From: Candidatus Obscuribacter phosphatis
GTDB taxonomy: Bacteria > Cyanobacteriota > Vampirovibrionia > Obscuribacterales > Obscuribacteraceae
Length of the DNA stretch: 64,000 bases
Reading direction: 5' to 3'
NCBI GenBank assembly: GCA_001899315.1
Contig: MOYA01000002.1
Span: 289,070 to 353,069 of the forward strand
Positions 15,433 to 23,511 of this stretch are shown piece after piece. A program made the translations under genes and the position numbers. Below the pieces are notes generated by a model. The model worked only from the letters and a program-made list of their open reading frames with translations, was not told the DNA's origin and searched no databases. Each line of letters begins with the position of its first letter. Position 1 is the stretch's first letter.

Positions 15433-18201
15433 TCAGGCTTCGCCTTGGCTAGACTCGGGGCTGCCGACTTTGTTATCTTGTCTGTTTTCATGCCTGTTTT
15501 CATGTTTAGATTCTTGTTTGTGCAATTCGAAACCCTTGCGGCTTACTCGCGCCTTTCTCTGCGCTTCGATGGCAAAGCCCACCATCTTTTGCCATTCAAA
15601 AGTATCACCGGGTACGCAAGCAATGCCAAAGCTATAATCCCAGTCTGAATGCCCTTCTTTCAGTTTGCCGAAATGTCTGGCGCAGATATCTGAGAAGTTG
15701 GAGACGAACATAGCGGCTAAGTTGCTGTCTAATCCGGGCATCAAAAGTGCAAAATGTTCTTCTTCAAAGTGAGTGAACCAGTCTATTGAGCGTTTGGCTT
15801 CCACGATTTCGGCCAAAGCCATATGCAGAGCCTCTTTGTCATTTATTGATAGTTGTGATGGCAATTTTCCATGTTTTCTAATTTCTAAAATGGCGATGCT
15901 GAGCGGCCACATCTGAGTGCGTGCTCTTTCAAACTCGCGCTCTATAAGCCAGATAAGAAACTCGAAACGGTAGAGTCCGGTGCGAGTATCATGCAGTTTT
16001 GCCGAAAAATCATCGGCTTGTTGTTTGTTGTAAGCCCATTTTGTAGTCAGGCGAGCGGCTATATCTTCAACATCCATGCCGTCATTCGAGATATTGACCA
16101 TACCGGCCTGCACCAGCCGATAGAGAGCATGCAGCCAGACATGTTTTGGTAAGTCAGCTAGTTCCACGGCATCAGTAACAATCGGGCTTTCGCAAAGGGC
16201 GATAAAGAGTTCCCAGATGCAGTCTTCCCACTCAATTCCGCGCCCTTCCAGTCTGGCTCTAAATTCGTCCTTGTCAGAACAAAATTCTTTGGGCATTAGG
16301 GCTGAATACATAGTCAAACCAAGCGATTTGAGATATTTGTTTTCGTCAAACAAAGTGGCTGCTTCTAGTAGAAAGCTTTGAAAGCGCACTTTCAGTGTTA
16401 TCTGGGGGGCGCGTTGCTCGGGTAGAAAGCGAAACCAGCCTTCTTCCTGAATAATGAAGTCGTAAAGCACTTCCAGACCGCTGTCTTTCAAAGAGCTGGC
16501 ATGGACCGGCTTACCTGCATCAAAATAGATAGACATTATGCCGTCTTTGCCGCTAACTTCTAAGACGCCGGTGTTGTCGTTTAGGGCAATTGTCTGCAAG
16601 AGCCCGAGGCTGGGCATGGTCTTGAGATTGCCTTCAAATATTAGGGTTTCGCGGTGACGCCTTTCTTGTTGGGCAGCATAGCCCACCGGCGGGCCATTCA
16701 CCCGGTGTTCGTTGCGCTTGTCAACTTCGAACGGTTCGGAGCTGGCGCCGAAGCTTCCACTGGCGCGGCTGGCTGAATTTGGGACTGACGGCTTGGCAGA
16801 AGATGGAAAATCGGAGCCCGTAAATTCAGGCTTACCAAGTAGGTCAAATTGGCTGGCGGCGGGCGTTTCGGGGCTGTAGCCAGCGGAGGCTTGGGCTTTT
16901 GCTTGAAATTCTTTTGGGCGATTTTGGTCCTGTAAATCAACCGATATCGGTTGATTTACAAAGCTACCACTTGACGAGTTTGAATTGATTGTATCGAAGC
17001 TGCCGCCCATGGTGAAAGGGTCTTGCCCCTTTTGGTCAAAGTCGCTGGCCGCCATATTCAAATTCATGTTCAAGTTGAGGTTGGCATTCATGCCGGCCAG
17101 GGCACTGGCGCCGAAAGCTTGGGGTTTGGTTTGCAGAGCGCGCCAGAGGTCTTTGATATGGCGCAGCACCTCTTGGGCGTCGACTGTATGAATGATTAGC
17201 TTTTCGCCCCGTCCGCCGCTTTCGGTGGATGGTTCGATGGTAAAAGTCATTTCCCCTGTATCTTTGTGGCAGACTGCCGACACAAGCAAAGATAGGGTGC
17301 CGCTAAAGCCAAGTGAAGTGAGGTAAAAGGTCTTGCCTGGCTTGCTTGCCGCCCTTTGCATCATTTCTTGAATGTTGTCCGAATCGGGAAAGGCTTTGAT
17401 GCGATGCATCGTTTGGTTGTTTTGCGGTGCCAGTTTTGCCTTTTTGAGCTTTTCGAAGGCGACGCGCTCTTCGGTTGTCAGGTTGTACAGCTGACCTTGG
17501 TCGAGAAACATGTCAAAGATGTCTGAGCGTTCCAGCTTCGACTTCTTCAAGGCTTCGCTGAATTTCTCAAGAGCTTTGAGATAGGCTTGGCGGGCAAGGT
17601 TCTTCTGACCGGCTGATTGTTCAAAAAAGGCTTGCATAGTAAATACCCGGGCCGCCAATAGTTCGGGAGGATGTGGCAAAGAGCTCATAAGTCCCTGCAG
17701 TTCTTCCATTAAGCTGCGGCAGCGGGCTAATCTTCCTGCTGCTTCGGACGCCAGGGCTGAAGCCGCCAACTGTCTGGCTCTTTGCAGATTTGAGAAGATC
17801 GAGTCGATGATTAGCTCAGCGGCTGGAATGTCCGCGCCGACAAGTTCTTTGCGAATCATAAGGGACTGATCGAACATGCGGTCGTGGCGGCTGGTGTTTT
17901 CATGCCGACTGAGGGGGTTAAACTCTGAAAGTTCGACCAATTCATCGGAAAGCTTGAGGAAGAAATGATCGTCTTTGGGGCTCACTGTCTTGAGTGTGGC
18001 TAGCAAGATTTCATCAGAAGCTTTGAAATTGCCGCTGAGCGAGAGAGCCTTGATCAGGTTGCAAGCTGTTTCATAACCATTGGCAGTTAGTTCGGGGTTT
18101 TGGCCCAGGCGGGCTTTGAGTTGATTATAGGCTTCTGAAAGGCGGTTATCTTTGATTAGTTGAGCTATGCGGTCATAATCAAAATTGCTGGTACTTTGCA
18201 A
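15433..18201 (-). CDS. TPR-PATAN(DUF4388)-degenerate GGDEF regulator
   Basis: A 922-residue cytosolic protein. It has a helical TPR-like N-terminal region (about 1-220), a long disordered Ser/Pro/Asn-rich linker (about 380-500), a PATAN/DUF4388 domain (about 515-625, with GVLEVSGKDGIMSIYFDAGKPVHA split by the linker to YDFIIQEEGWFRF), and a GGDEF-like domain (about 740-900, beginning DTRTGLYRFEFL). The catalytic GGDEF signature is replaced by HFEEEHF near residue 814, so it should not make c-di-GMP and may bind a ligand or partner instead. A 30-bp perfect palindrome lies inside the linker coding region. It is the first gene of an operon with the PPC gene. Confidence 0.8.
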   Translation of the reverse strand: MQSTSNFDYDRIAQLIKDNRLSEAYNQLKARLGQNPELTANGYETACNLIKALSLSGNFKASDEILLATLKTVSPKDDHFFLKLSDELVELSEFNPLSRHENTSRHDRMFDQSLMIRKELVGADIPAAELIIDSIFSNLQRARQLAASALASEAAGRLARCRSLMEELQGLMSSLPHPPELLAARVFTMQAFFEQSAGQKNLARQAYLKALEKFSEALKKSKLERSDIFDMFLDQGQLYNLTTEERVAFEKLKKAKLAPQNNQTMHRIKAFPDSDNIQEMMQRAASKPGKTFYLTSLGFSGTLSLLVSAVCHKDTGEMTFTIEPSTESGGRGEKLIIHTVDAQEVLRHIKDLWRALQTKPQAFGASALAGMNANLNLNMNLNMAASDFDQKGQDPFTMGGSFDTINSNSSSGSFVNQPISVDLQDQNRPKEFQAKAQASAGYSPETPAASQFDLLGKPEFTGSDFPSSAKPSVPNSASRASGSFGASSEPFEVDKRNEHRVNGPPVGYAAQQERRHRETLIFEGNLKTMPSLGLLQTIALNDNTGVLEVSGKDGIMSIYFDAGKPVHASSLKDSGLEVLYDFIIQEEGWFRFLPEQRAPQITLKVRFQSFLLEAATLFDENKYLKSLGLTMYSALMPKEFCSDKDEFRARLEGRGIEWEDCIWELFIALCESPIVTDAVELADLPKHVWLHALYRLVQAGMVNISNDGMDVEDIAARLTTKWAYNKQQADDFSAKLHDTRTGLYRFEFLIWLIEREFERARTQMWPLSIAILEIRKHGKLPSQLSINDKEALHMALAEIVEAKRSIDWFTHFEEEHFALLMPGLDSNLAAMFVSNFSDICARHFGKLKEGHSDWDYSFGIACVPGDTFEWQKMVGFAIEAQRKARVSRKGFELHKQESKHENRHENRQDNKVGSPESSQGEA
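16931..16960. repeat. 30-bp perfect palindrome, copy 1 (core ACCGATATCGGT)
   Basis: A perfect 30-bp palindrome starting TGTAAATCAACCGAT, centred between 16945 and 16946, inside the linker-coding part of the 922-residue regulator. It is in frame and encodes VNQPISVDL. It shares a 12-bp core with two other sites at 33935 and 45095. Confidence 0.9.
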
Positions 18202-18418
18202 GCTTTGCCTTCCTTAGCTGTCTGCCCGTAGCCATATATCTTTCATTAGTCATACCCTACCCCAGCCTCGATCATGTTAATCTGTTTAATCTTGACTCCA
18301 TCTGTTTCTATCTAAGATAAGCCGTGTTACCTCTAGGCGCTTGGGCTGATAATGCTTATGTGAAGGTATCGTGGGTGATGGCGTCTTCACCAGAGCGAAA
18401 TGCAAGTGCGCAATACAA

Positions 18419-18466
18419 GAGCCAAATTCGAGAGCCAAATTCGAGAGCCAAATTCGAGAGCCAAAT
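18419..18466 (+). repeat. 13-bp direct repeats abutting a start codon
   Basis: Nearly four copies of gagccaaattcga stand head to tail; the last runs into the ATG of the following TPR gene. No ribosome site is visible between the repeat and the start. The rest of the 267-base gap (18202-18468) to the divergent regulator gene shows nothing clear, though it must contain both promoters. Confidence 0.85.
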
Positions 18467-18468
18467 GA

Positions 18469-20415
18469 ATGAAAAAGGTTGTGTCTGGTGATTTAGCTAT
18501 GGCTCTACTGAAATCGCAAAAGACAGTCGGCTTGAGGGTAGCGGCTGGCTCAAATACTAGCTCAAATACTAGCGTTAATAGGCTTACCCGTGACCTTCTG
18601 GCTTTGTTTTTGCTTTTGGTTTTGGGTTGTTTGTGCTGGCAGACAAAAGCTTTGGCTGTCCAGCTCGACGGAGCCGACTTGCAGTTTCGAGAGGCTCTGC
18701 AGGCTTACGAAAAGAACCCATCGGATCATCGCTGTGTTTATAACCTGGCTGCGCTCACTAGTCGGCTCGGCGATAGAGAGCAGGCGCTGCCTCTATTTGA
18801 AAAAGCTGTACAGCTCGATGGTGATGATTTCTATTCACATCTTGGACTTTGTCAGTCATTGGCGATTGAGTATCTTCTCGATAAGAAAGACGGAGTGGCT
18901 CAGGCTCTTCAGTCTGAGCAAACATGGAACCGTGTTTTGAATGAATTGACGATTGCCGAGACTTTGCTGTGGCAAGATCGGCGCCTAAGTGGCGAGCGCA
19001 GGCTGGAAGCCTTGATCTTGCTTTGCAAGACTGAGATGCAGTTGCACCAGTTTGACAAAGTCTTGTCTCTTTTGCAGAAGGTGCGGGCCCAAGAGCAGTC
19101 TTTTGGGGATGGCTCATATAGTGAACTAAAAGAATTTGAGTTGCTTTGTCGCTTTGCCGCCATAAGCGAAAGTAAGGCAGGAACTAGCCCAGAGAGTCAG
19201 GCAAAGCTTTATGCGAAATCTGATGCAAAATCTTATGCAAAGTCTAATGCCGAATTCTATACCAAATCATATTTAGATCCCGGCAGTCATTCTAAGAAAG
19301 AGATTGATTCTTTGGCGGCGCTGGCTATTGAGATTTTGAGCGCTGATAGAAAGATCAGGAGTGCTGAAACCTTGCGTGTGGTTTTGGGCGGTATAGTGCC
19401 TTTGGTCAATCAACAGCAAAATCAAGATCAATTGTTGGCGCAGCTGCAAGCGAAAAGTAAAGAGCGGCCGGGCCTCGGGCGACGCGAAGCAGAAACTAAA
19501 AGCAGAACAGAAACTAAAAGCAGAACAGAAACTAAAAGCAGAGCAGAAACTAAAAGCAGAGCAGAAACTAAAAGCAGAACAGAAACTAAAAGCAGAACAG
19601 AAACTAAAAGCAGAGCAGAAACTAAAAGCAGAGCAGAAACGAAAAGCAGAGCAGAAACTAAAAGCAGTGCTAAATCTCAATCTCAATCTCAATCGGCCGC
19701 CCCTTATGCCAAGCTTCTTGCTCTGGCGGCGAGGCAAATCGAGCGTAGTTTTCCAGATGACGCTTCTCTCTGGTTATTGCTCGCCCGCCTTGAAGATACA
19801 GCTGCCGAGAAGCACTACAGGCGCGCTTTGGCTCTCAAGAAAGAAAGTTTGGCGGCAAATCTCGGTCTGACTTTGGTACTTAGCAGACGCAACCTATCGT
19901 CCGCCCGTGCTCAACTCAAGAGCTTTGAAAAGATCCTGGCTGCTCGCGAACCCGGACCCGAAGTCGTAATTGCCGGAAAGGCAACCTCTATGGCTCTTTC
20001 TCTCTTGCCTAAAGCTAAAGCTAATTCTAAGTTCTCTTTCGGGGCTGGTACTACCAGCAGTGGCGCTGCCTTTGCCGTGCCTCTAAAGATAGTTCGGCTT
20101 GATTGCGGTTGCAGCCTCGGTGCTGCTCTTTTGCAATTGAGTCAAAGAAGTGATTTGGGCTATATTGGTCTGCAGGCTCGGCAGGGTGGACGCGGTTTGC
20201 TTATTTTTACCGTGCCAAAGGCGGCTCTTGGCTTTTCCCAATATAAGGGGCAAGACCTGGAAATTTCGGCGCTAGTGCCTGGAAAATCGGGGTTTAGGCG
20301 CATTGCTGATTTCTCAGAATTGGCAGATTCCATACTTACTTTTGAGGCGGCTTTCTATCTGCCTGCGCTTGAATTGGGCAATGCTGACTTTCCGTCTTTG
20401 CCCCTGGCTATATAA
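18469..20415 (+). CDS. Exported or membrane-anchored TPR protein with ETKSR repeats
   Basis: A 648-residue protein. A hydrophobic segment (about 43-62, LLALFLLLVLGCLCW) acts as signal anchor or late signal peptide. TPR pairs follow (NPSDHRCVYNLAALTSRLGD, REQALPLFEKAVQLDGDDF). Then comes a low-complexity zone with YAKS units and ten six-residue units (AETKSR or TETKSR, 341-400). More TPR-like helices follow, then a C-terminal beta-rich domain of about 125 residues. Neither end domain has a family I know. The ATG at 18469 is used; an ATG four bases earlier is out of frame. The array is strongly basic, which may matter for binding anionic polymers. Function unknown. Confidence 0.65.
   Translation: MKKVVSGDLAMALLKSQKTVGLRVAAGSNTSSNTSVNRLTRDLLALFLLLVLGCLCWQTKALAVQLDGADLQFREALQAYEKNPSDHRCVYNLAALTSRLGDREQALPLFEKAVQLDGDDFYSHLGLCQSLAIEYLLDKKDGVAQALQSEQTWNRVLNELTIAETLLWQDRRLSGERRLEALILLCKTEMQLHQFDKVLSLLQKVRAQEQSFGDGSYSELKEFELLCRFAAISESKAGTSPESQAKLYAKSDAKSYAKSNAEFYTKSYLDPGSHSKKEIDSLAALAIEILSADRKIRSAETLRVVLGGIVPLVNQQQNQDQLLAQLQAKSKERPGLGRREAETKSRTETKSRTETKSRAETKSRAETKSRTETKSRTETKSRAETKSRAETKSRAETKSSAKSQSQSQSAAPYAKLLALAARQIERSFPDDASLWLLLARLEDTAAEKHYRRALALKKESLAANLGLTLVLSRRNLSSARAQLKSFEKILAAREPGPEVVIAGKATSMALSLLPKAKANSKFSFGAGTTSSGAAFAVPLKIVRLDCGCSLGAALLQLSQRSDLGYIGLQARQGGRGLLIFTVPKAALGFSQYKGQDLEISALVPGKSGFRRIADFSELADSILTFEAAFYLPALELGNADFPSLPLAI
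19489..19668 (+). repeat. 18-bp coding tandem repeat, ten copies
   Basis: Ten exactly spaced 18-bp units (such as gcagaaactaaaagcaga) encode AETKSR or TETKSR. The order of A and T versions is A-T-T-A-A-T-T-A-A-A, so a 72-bp block of four units appears to be itself duplicated. Copies are nearly identical at the DNA level, which points to recent slippage or unequal exchange. Confidence 0.95.
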
Positions 20416-20527
20416 AGCTTATTTGATTTATATCTCAAACAGCCTCTGGCTTTGTAAACTTTACCTTTAGCTGGCTGGTCTTTTGCCGCCGGAAACCAAC
20501 GGGCTGTGTGGGAGGTTGAAGATTTCT

Positions 20528-21043
20528 GTGGGTCGCCTTAAGACAATCAACTTTAAGCGCTGGATAGACGAGAATCGTCATTTGCTCAAACCGCCTGTCG
20601 GCAATAAGCTTGTTTGGGAAGACCGCGAATTTATCGTCATGGTCGTCGGCGGACCCAATAAAAGAACCGATTATCATGTCAATGGCGGTGAAGAGTTCTT
20701 TTATCAGGTGGAAGGCAATATGACCCTGAAAGTCTATGACGAAGGGTGTTTGCAAGATGTACCGATAAACGAAGGCGAGATTTTTCTTTTGCCGCCCGGT
20801 GTGCCCCATAGCCCACAGAGACCTGAGGGGACTGTCGGTTTAGTGATCGAGAAGAAAAGAGAAGAGGGCGAACTGGACGGTTTTGTCTGGTTCTGTCAAG
20901 GTTGTGGAGAGAAGCTCTATGACGAGTATTTTCATCTCACCAATATAGTCACTCAGTTTCCTCCCATATTCGAACGCTTTTATGCCTCGGACGAAAACAC
21001 CACTTGCAAAAAGTGCGGGCTGAAAATGACCAAGCCTAATTAA
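20528..21043 (+). CDS. 3-hydroxyanthranilate 3,4-dioxygenase
   Basis: A 171-residue cupin enzyme (HAAO/NbaC type) that opens 3-hydroxyanthranilate to 2-amino-3-carboxymuconate semialdehyde (ACMS). The core DYHVNGGEEFFYQVEGNM supplies the metal-binding His and Glu, and LPPGVPHSPQRP supplies the second His. The bacterial C-terminal rubredoxin-like iron site is present as CQGCGE and CKKCG. I start at the GTG at 20528, which gives the usual family N-terminus (INFKRWIDENRHLLKPPVGNKL); a TTG at 20483 would add 15 atypical residues. GGGAGG lies 12 bases upstream. It is the first gene of the kynurenine cluster; the ACMSD gene that consumes its product follows 17 bases later. Confidence 0.93.
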   Translation: MGRLKTINFKRWIDENRHLLKPPVGNKLVWEDREFIVMVVGGPNKRTDYHVNGGEEFFYQVEGNMTLKVYDEGCLQDVPINEGEIFLLPPGVPHSPQRPEGTVGLVIEKKREEGELDGFVWFCQGCGEKLYDEYFHLTNIVTQFPPIFERFYASDENTTCKKCGLKMTKPN

Positions 21044-21060
21044 TTGGTCTAGAGCTAAAG

Positions 21061-22083
21061 ATGCCAAAGCAGAAGATGCCCAAAATAGATATTCATACCC
21101 ATCTATTGCCGCAAGATTTGCCTGATTGGAAATCGCAGTTCGGCTATGGCGGCTTTATCAAGCTTGAGACTTTGCCCTGTTGCAAACGGGCTCGTATGGT
21201 CAGAGACGACGGCAAATTTTTTCGCGAAGTGGAAGAGAATCTCTGGTCGGCACAGGCTCGCCTGGCTGATATGGCAAGAACCGGAGTAGATAAGCAGGTG
21301 CTTTCCACTGTACCTGTCATGTTCAATTATTGGGCTGGAGCGAAAGATACGCTTGCCTTGGCTAAGTATTTGAATGACCATCTCGCCTCGGTTGTGCACG
21401 AGCATCCAGAGCGCTTTTATGGTCTTGGTACCGTGCCTTTGCAAGATACCGAACTGGCTTGTCTAGAACTCGAGCGCATCATGAAAGAGCTTAGGCTGAG
21501 CGGGGTGCAGATTGCCAGCAATGTGGGCGAAGCCAATCTTTCAGATGAACGGTTCTTTCCTTTCTTTCAAGAATGTGAGCGTCTTGGTGCTGCGGTTTTT
21601 GTCCATCCTTGGTATATGATGGGCGAAGATAACATGCAGAAATACTGGCTGCCTTGGCTGGTGGGCATGCCCGCTGAAGGCGCTCGCGCTATAGCCAGTA
21701 TGATTTTCGGCGGCATCTTTGAGCGTTTACCCAAGTTAAGAGTTGCCTTCGCCCATGGTGGCGGTTCCTTTCCCTTCACTTGGGGGCGTCTAGAGCATGG
21801 CTTCCAGGCCCGTCCAGATCTTTGCGCAGTAGATAATCCCTATCCACCCAGTCGTTATTTAGGCCGCTTTTGGGTTGATTCTTTGGTGCATGATAGGAAA
21901 GCCCTGCAACATGTGATCGATTTGGTCGGCGCCGAGCGTGTTTGTTTGGGCAGCGACTATCCCTTCCCTTTGGGTGAAAATGAGCCCGGCAGCTTGATTG
22001 AAAGTACAGTCGGCGACGGCATCAAAGAGACTGTTCTATATAAAAGTGCCAAGCTCTTTCTTGGTTTAAGCGACAGAGATTGA
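21061..22083 (+). CDS. 2-amino-3-carboxymuconate-6-semialdehyde decarboxylase (ACMSD)
   Basis: A 340-residue amidohydrolase-fold enzyme that decarboxylates the product of the preceding dioxygenase. Zinc ligands are visible in order: HTHLLP at the start (IDIHTHLLPQDLPDW), VHPWYMMG, AHGGGSFPFTWGR and GSDYPFPLG. By removing ACMS before it can cyclise to quinolinate, it pulls flux from NAD synthesis toward catabolism through aminomuconate. Length and motifs are normal for the family. Confidence 0.93.
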   Translation: MPKQKMPKIDIHTHLLPQDLPDWKSQFGYGGFIKLETLPCCKRARMVRDDGKFFREVEENLWSAQARLADMARTGVDKQVLSTVPVMFNYWAGAKDTLALAKYLNDHLASVVHEHPERFYGLGTVPLQDTELACLELERIMKELRLSGVQIASNVGEANLSDERFFPFFQECERLGAAVFVHPWYMMGEDNMQKYWLPWLVGMPAEGARAIASMIFGGIFERLPKLRVAFAHGGGSFPFTWGRLEHGFQARPDLCAVDNPYPPSRYLGRFWVDSLVHDRKALQHVIDLVGAERVCLGSDYPFPLGENEPGSLIESTVGDGIKETVLYKSAKLFLGLSDRD

Positions 22084-22182
22084 AATTGAGAAGATATTGA
22101 AATAGAGAAGAAATTGAAAGTAAGTAGAGAGTGGCGATTGACTGATTTTGAAAATAGAGTTTGCAATGCGAGGAGCGATTGA

Positions 22183-23499
22183 ATGAGTGCTAGCTGTCAG
22201 ACCGTAACCTATAAATCAGATCTCGATTTTGCCCGCTCTATGGACGCGCAAGATGAGCTAGCCGGCTTTCGCGACGAGTTTATTTTTCCGCGCAAATTGA
22301 CCGGACAAAACGGTGAAAGTTGCGTTTATCTAGCCGGCAATTCGCTTGGACTGGAACCCAAGAAAGCCCGCGACTATATCATGGAAGAGTTGGATGATTG
22401 GGCCGACTACGGCGTGGAAGGACATTTTCATGCCCGCCATCCCTGGATGCCCTATCATGAATTCGTCACCGAAGCCTCTGCCAGACTGGTCGGCGCCTTG
22501 CCGTCTGAAGTGGTGGTGATGAATACTCTCACGGTCAATTTGCATCTGATGATGGTTTCTTTTTATAGACCGCAAGGCAAGCGAGTAAAAATTGCAATTG
22601 AGAAGGGTGCCTTTCCTTCAGATCAATATGCTTGTCAGTCGCAGTTGAAGTTTCATGGTTATGATGCGGCTGAGCATTTAATTGAGTTTTCGCCGCGCCC
22701 GGGCGAAGACACATTGCGCACCGAAGACATGCTTGCCGTAATCGACGAGCACAAAGACGAATTGGCGCTTGTGGTCTTGGGCGATGTCAATTATCTCACC
22801 GGGCAGGCTTTTGATGTGGCCACCTTGGCGGCGCGCTGTCGCGAGCATGGCATTTTGTTCGGGCTCAATTTGGCTCATGGTGCCGGCAATTTGCTTTTGC
22901 AATTGAACAAATGGCAGGTAGATTTTGCTGTCTGGTGTTCCTACAAATATCTCAACGCCGGTCCCGGTGGCCTCGCCGGCTGCTTTGTGCATCAAAAGCA
23001 CGGGCAGTCTTTCGACCTGCCGCGTTTTGCCGGGTGGTGGGGGCATAACAAAGCCAATCGCTTTAAAATGCCTGATCAATTCGAACCCATGGTCGGCGCC
23101 GAAGGTTGGCAGTTGTCTAATCCGCCAATTTTTCAGCTGGCTGCCCTGCGCGCTTCACTCGATATATTCGACCGTGCCACCATGCCAAAGTTACGGGCTA
23201 AGGGCGATCTGTTGACCGGTTACTTGGAATATCTTTTGAATGAAATCAAAGATAGTGTCGAGAGCAAGCGCCCCGGCTATCTTTCGATTATCACACCCAG
23301 TGCGCCTGCCGAGCGCGGCTCGCAGCTTAGTCTGCGTTTTCAAGGCGGACGAGGCATCTTGGAGCGTTTCAAGGAAGCCGGCGTGGTCTGTGATTTTAGA
23401 GAGCCTGATGTGATTAGAGCTACCCCGGCACCGCTCTATACCAGTTTTGAAGACGTTTATCGCTTTGCCCAAGTGGTCAAGCAATTTGCCGAAGTTTAG
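22183..23499 (+). CDS. kynU: Kynureninase
   Basis: A 438-residue PLP enzyme that splits 3-hydroxykynurenine (or kynurenine) into 3-hydroxyanthranilate (anthranilate) and alanine. Visible landmarks are YLAGNSLGLEPK near the start, HPWMPYHEF, and the PLP lysine in WCSYKYLNAGPGG, followed by FAGWWGH. A GAGGAG ribosome site precedes the ATG. It lies between the ACMSD and monooxygenase genes, same strand, with 12 bases to the next gene. The 99-base gap before it contains short near-repeats of attgagaag and attgaaa. Confidence 0.95.
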   Translation: MSASCQTVTYKSDLDFARSMDAQDELAGFRDEFIFPRKLTGQNGESCVYLAGNSLGLEPKKARDYIMEELDDWADYGVEGHFHARHPWMPYHEFVTEASARLVGALPSEVVVMNTLTVNLHLMMVSFYRPQGKRVKIAIEKGAFPSDQYACQSQLKFHGYDAAEHLIEFSPRPGEDTLRTEDMLAVIDEHKDELALVVLGDVNYLTGQAFDVATLAARCREHGILFGLNLAHGAGNLLLQLNKWQVDFAVWCSYKYLNAGPGGLAGCFVHQKHGQSFDLPRFAGWWGHNKANRFKMPDQFEPMVGAEGWQLSNPPIFQLAALRASLDIFDRATMPKLRAKGDLLTGYLEYLLNEIKDSVESKRPGYLSIITPSAPAERGSQLSLRFQGGRGILERFKEAGVVCDFREPDVIRATPAPLYTSFEDVYRFAQVVKQFAEV

Positions 23500-23511
23500 A
23501 GGAGTAAAGCT

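Noticed and set aside
18419-19668. Clustered short repeats considered as a CRISPR array
   Set aside because: Units are 13 or 18 bp, directly abutting with no unique spacers, and the larger array is coding. No cas genes are present.
19273-19737. Minus-strand frame with Phe-Ser-Phe-Cys repeats
   Set aside because: Antisense of the ETKSR array inside a well-supported plus-strand gene.
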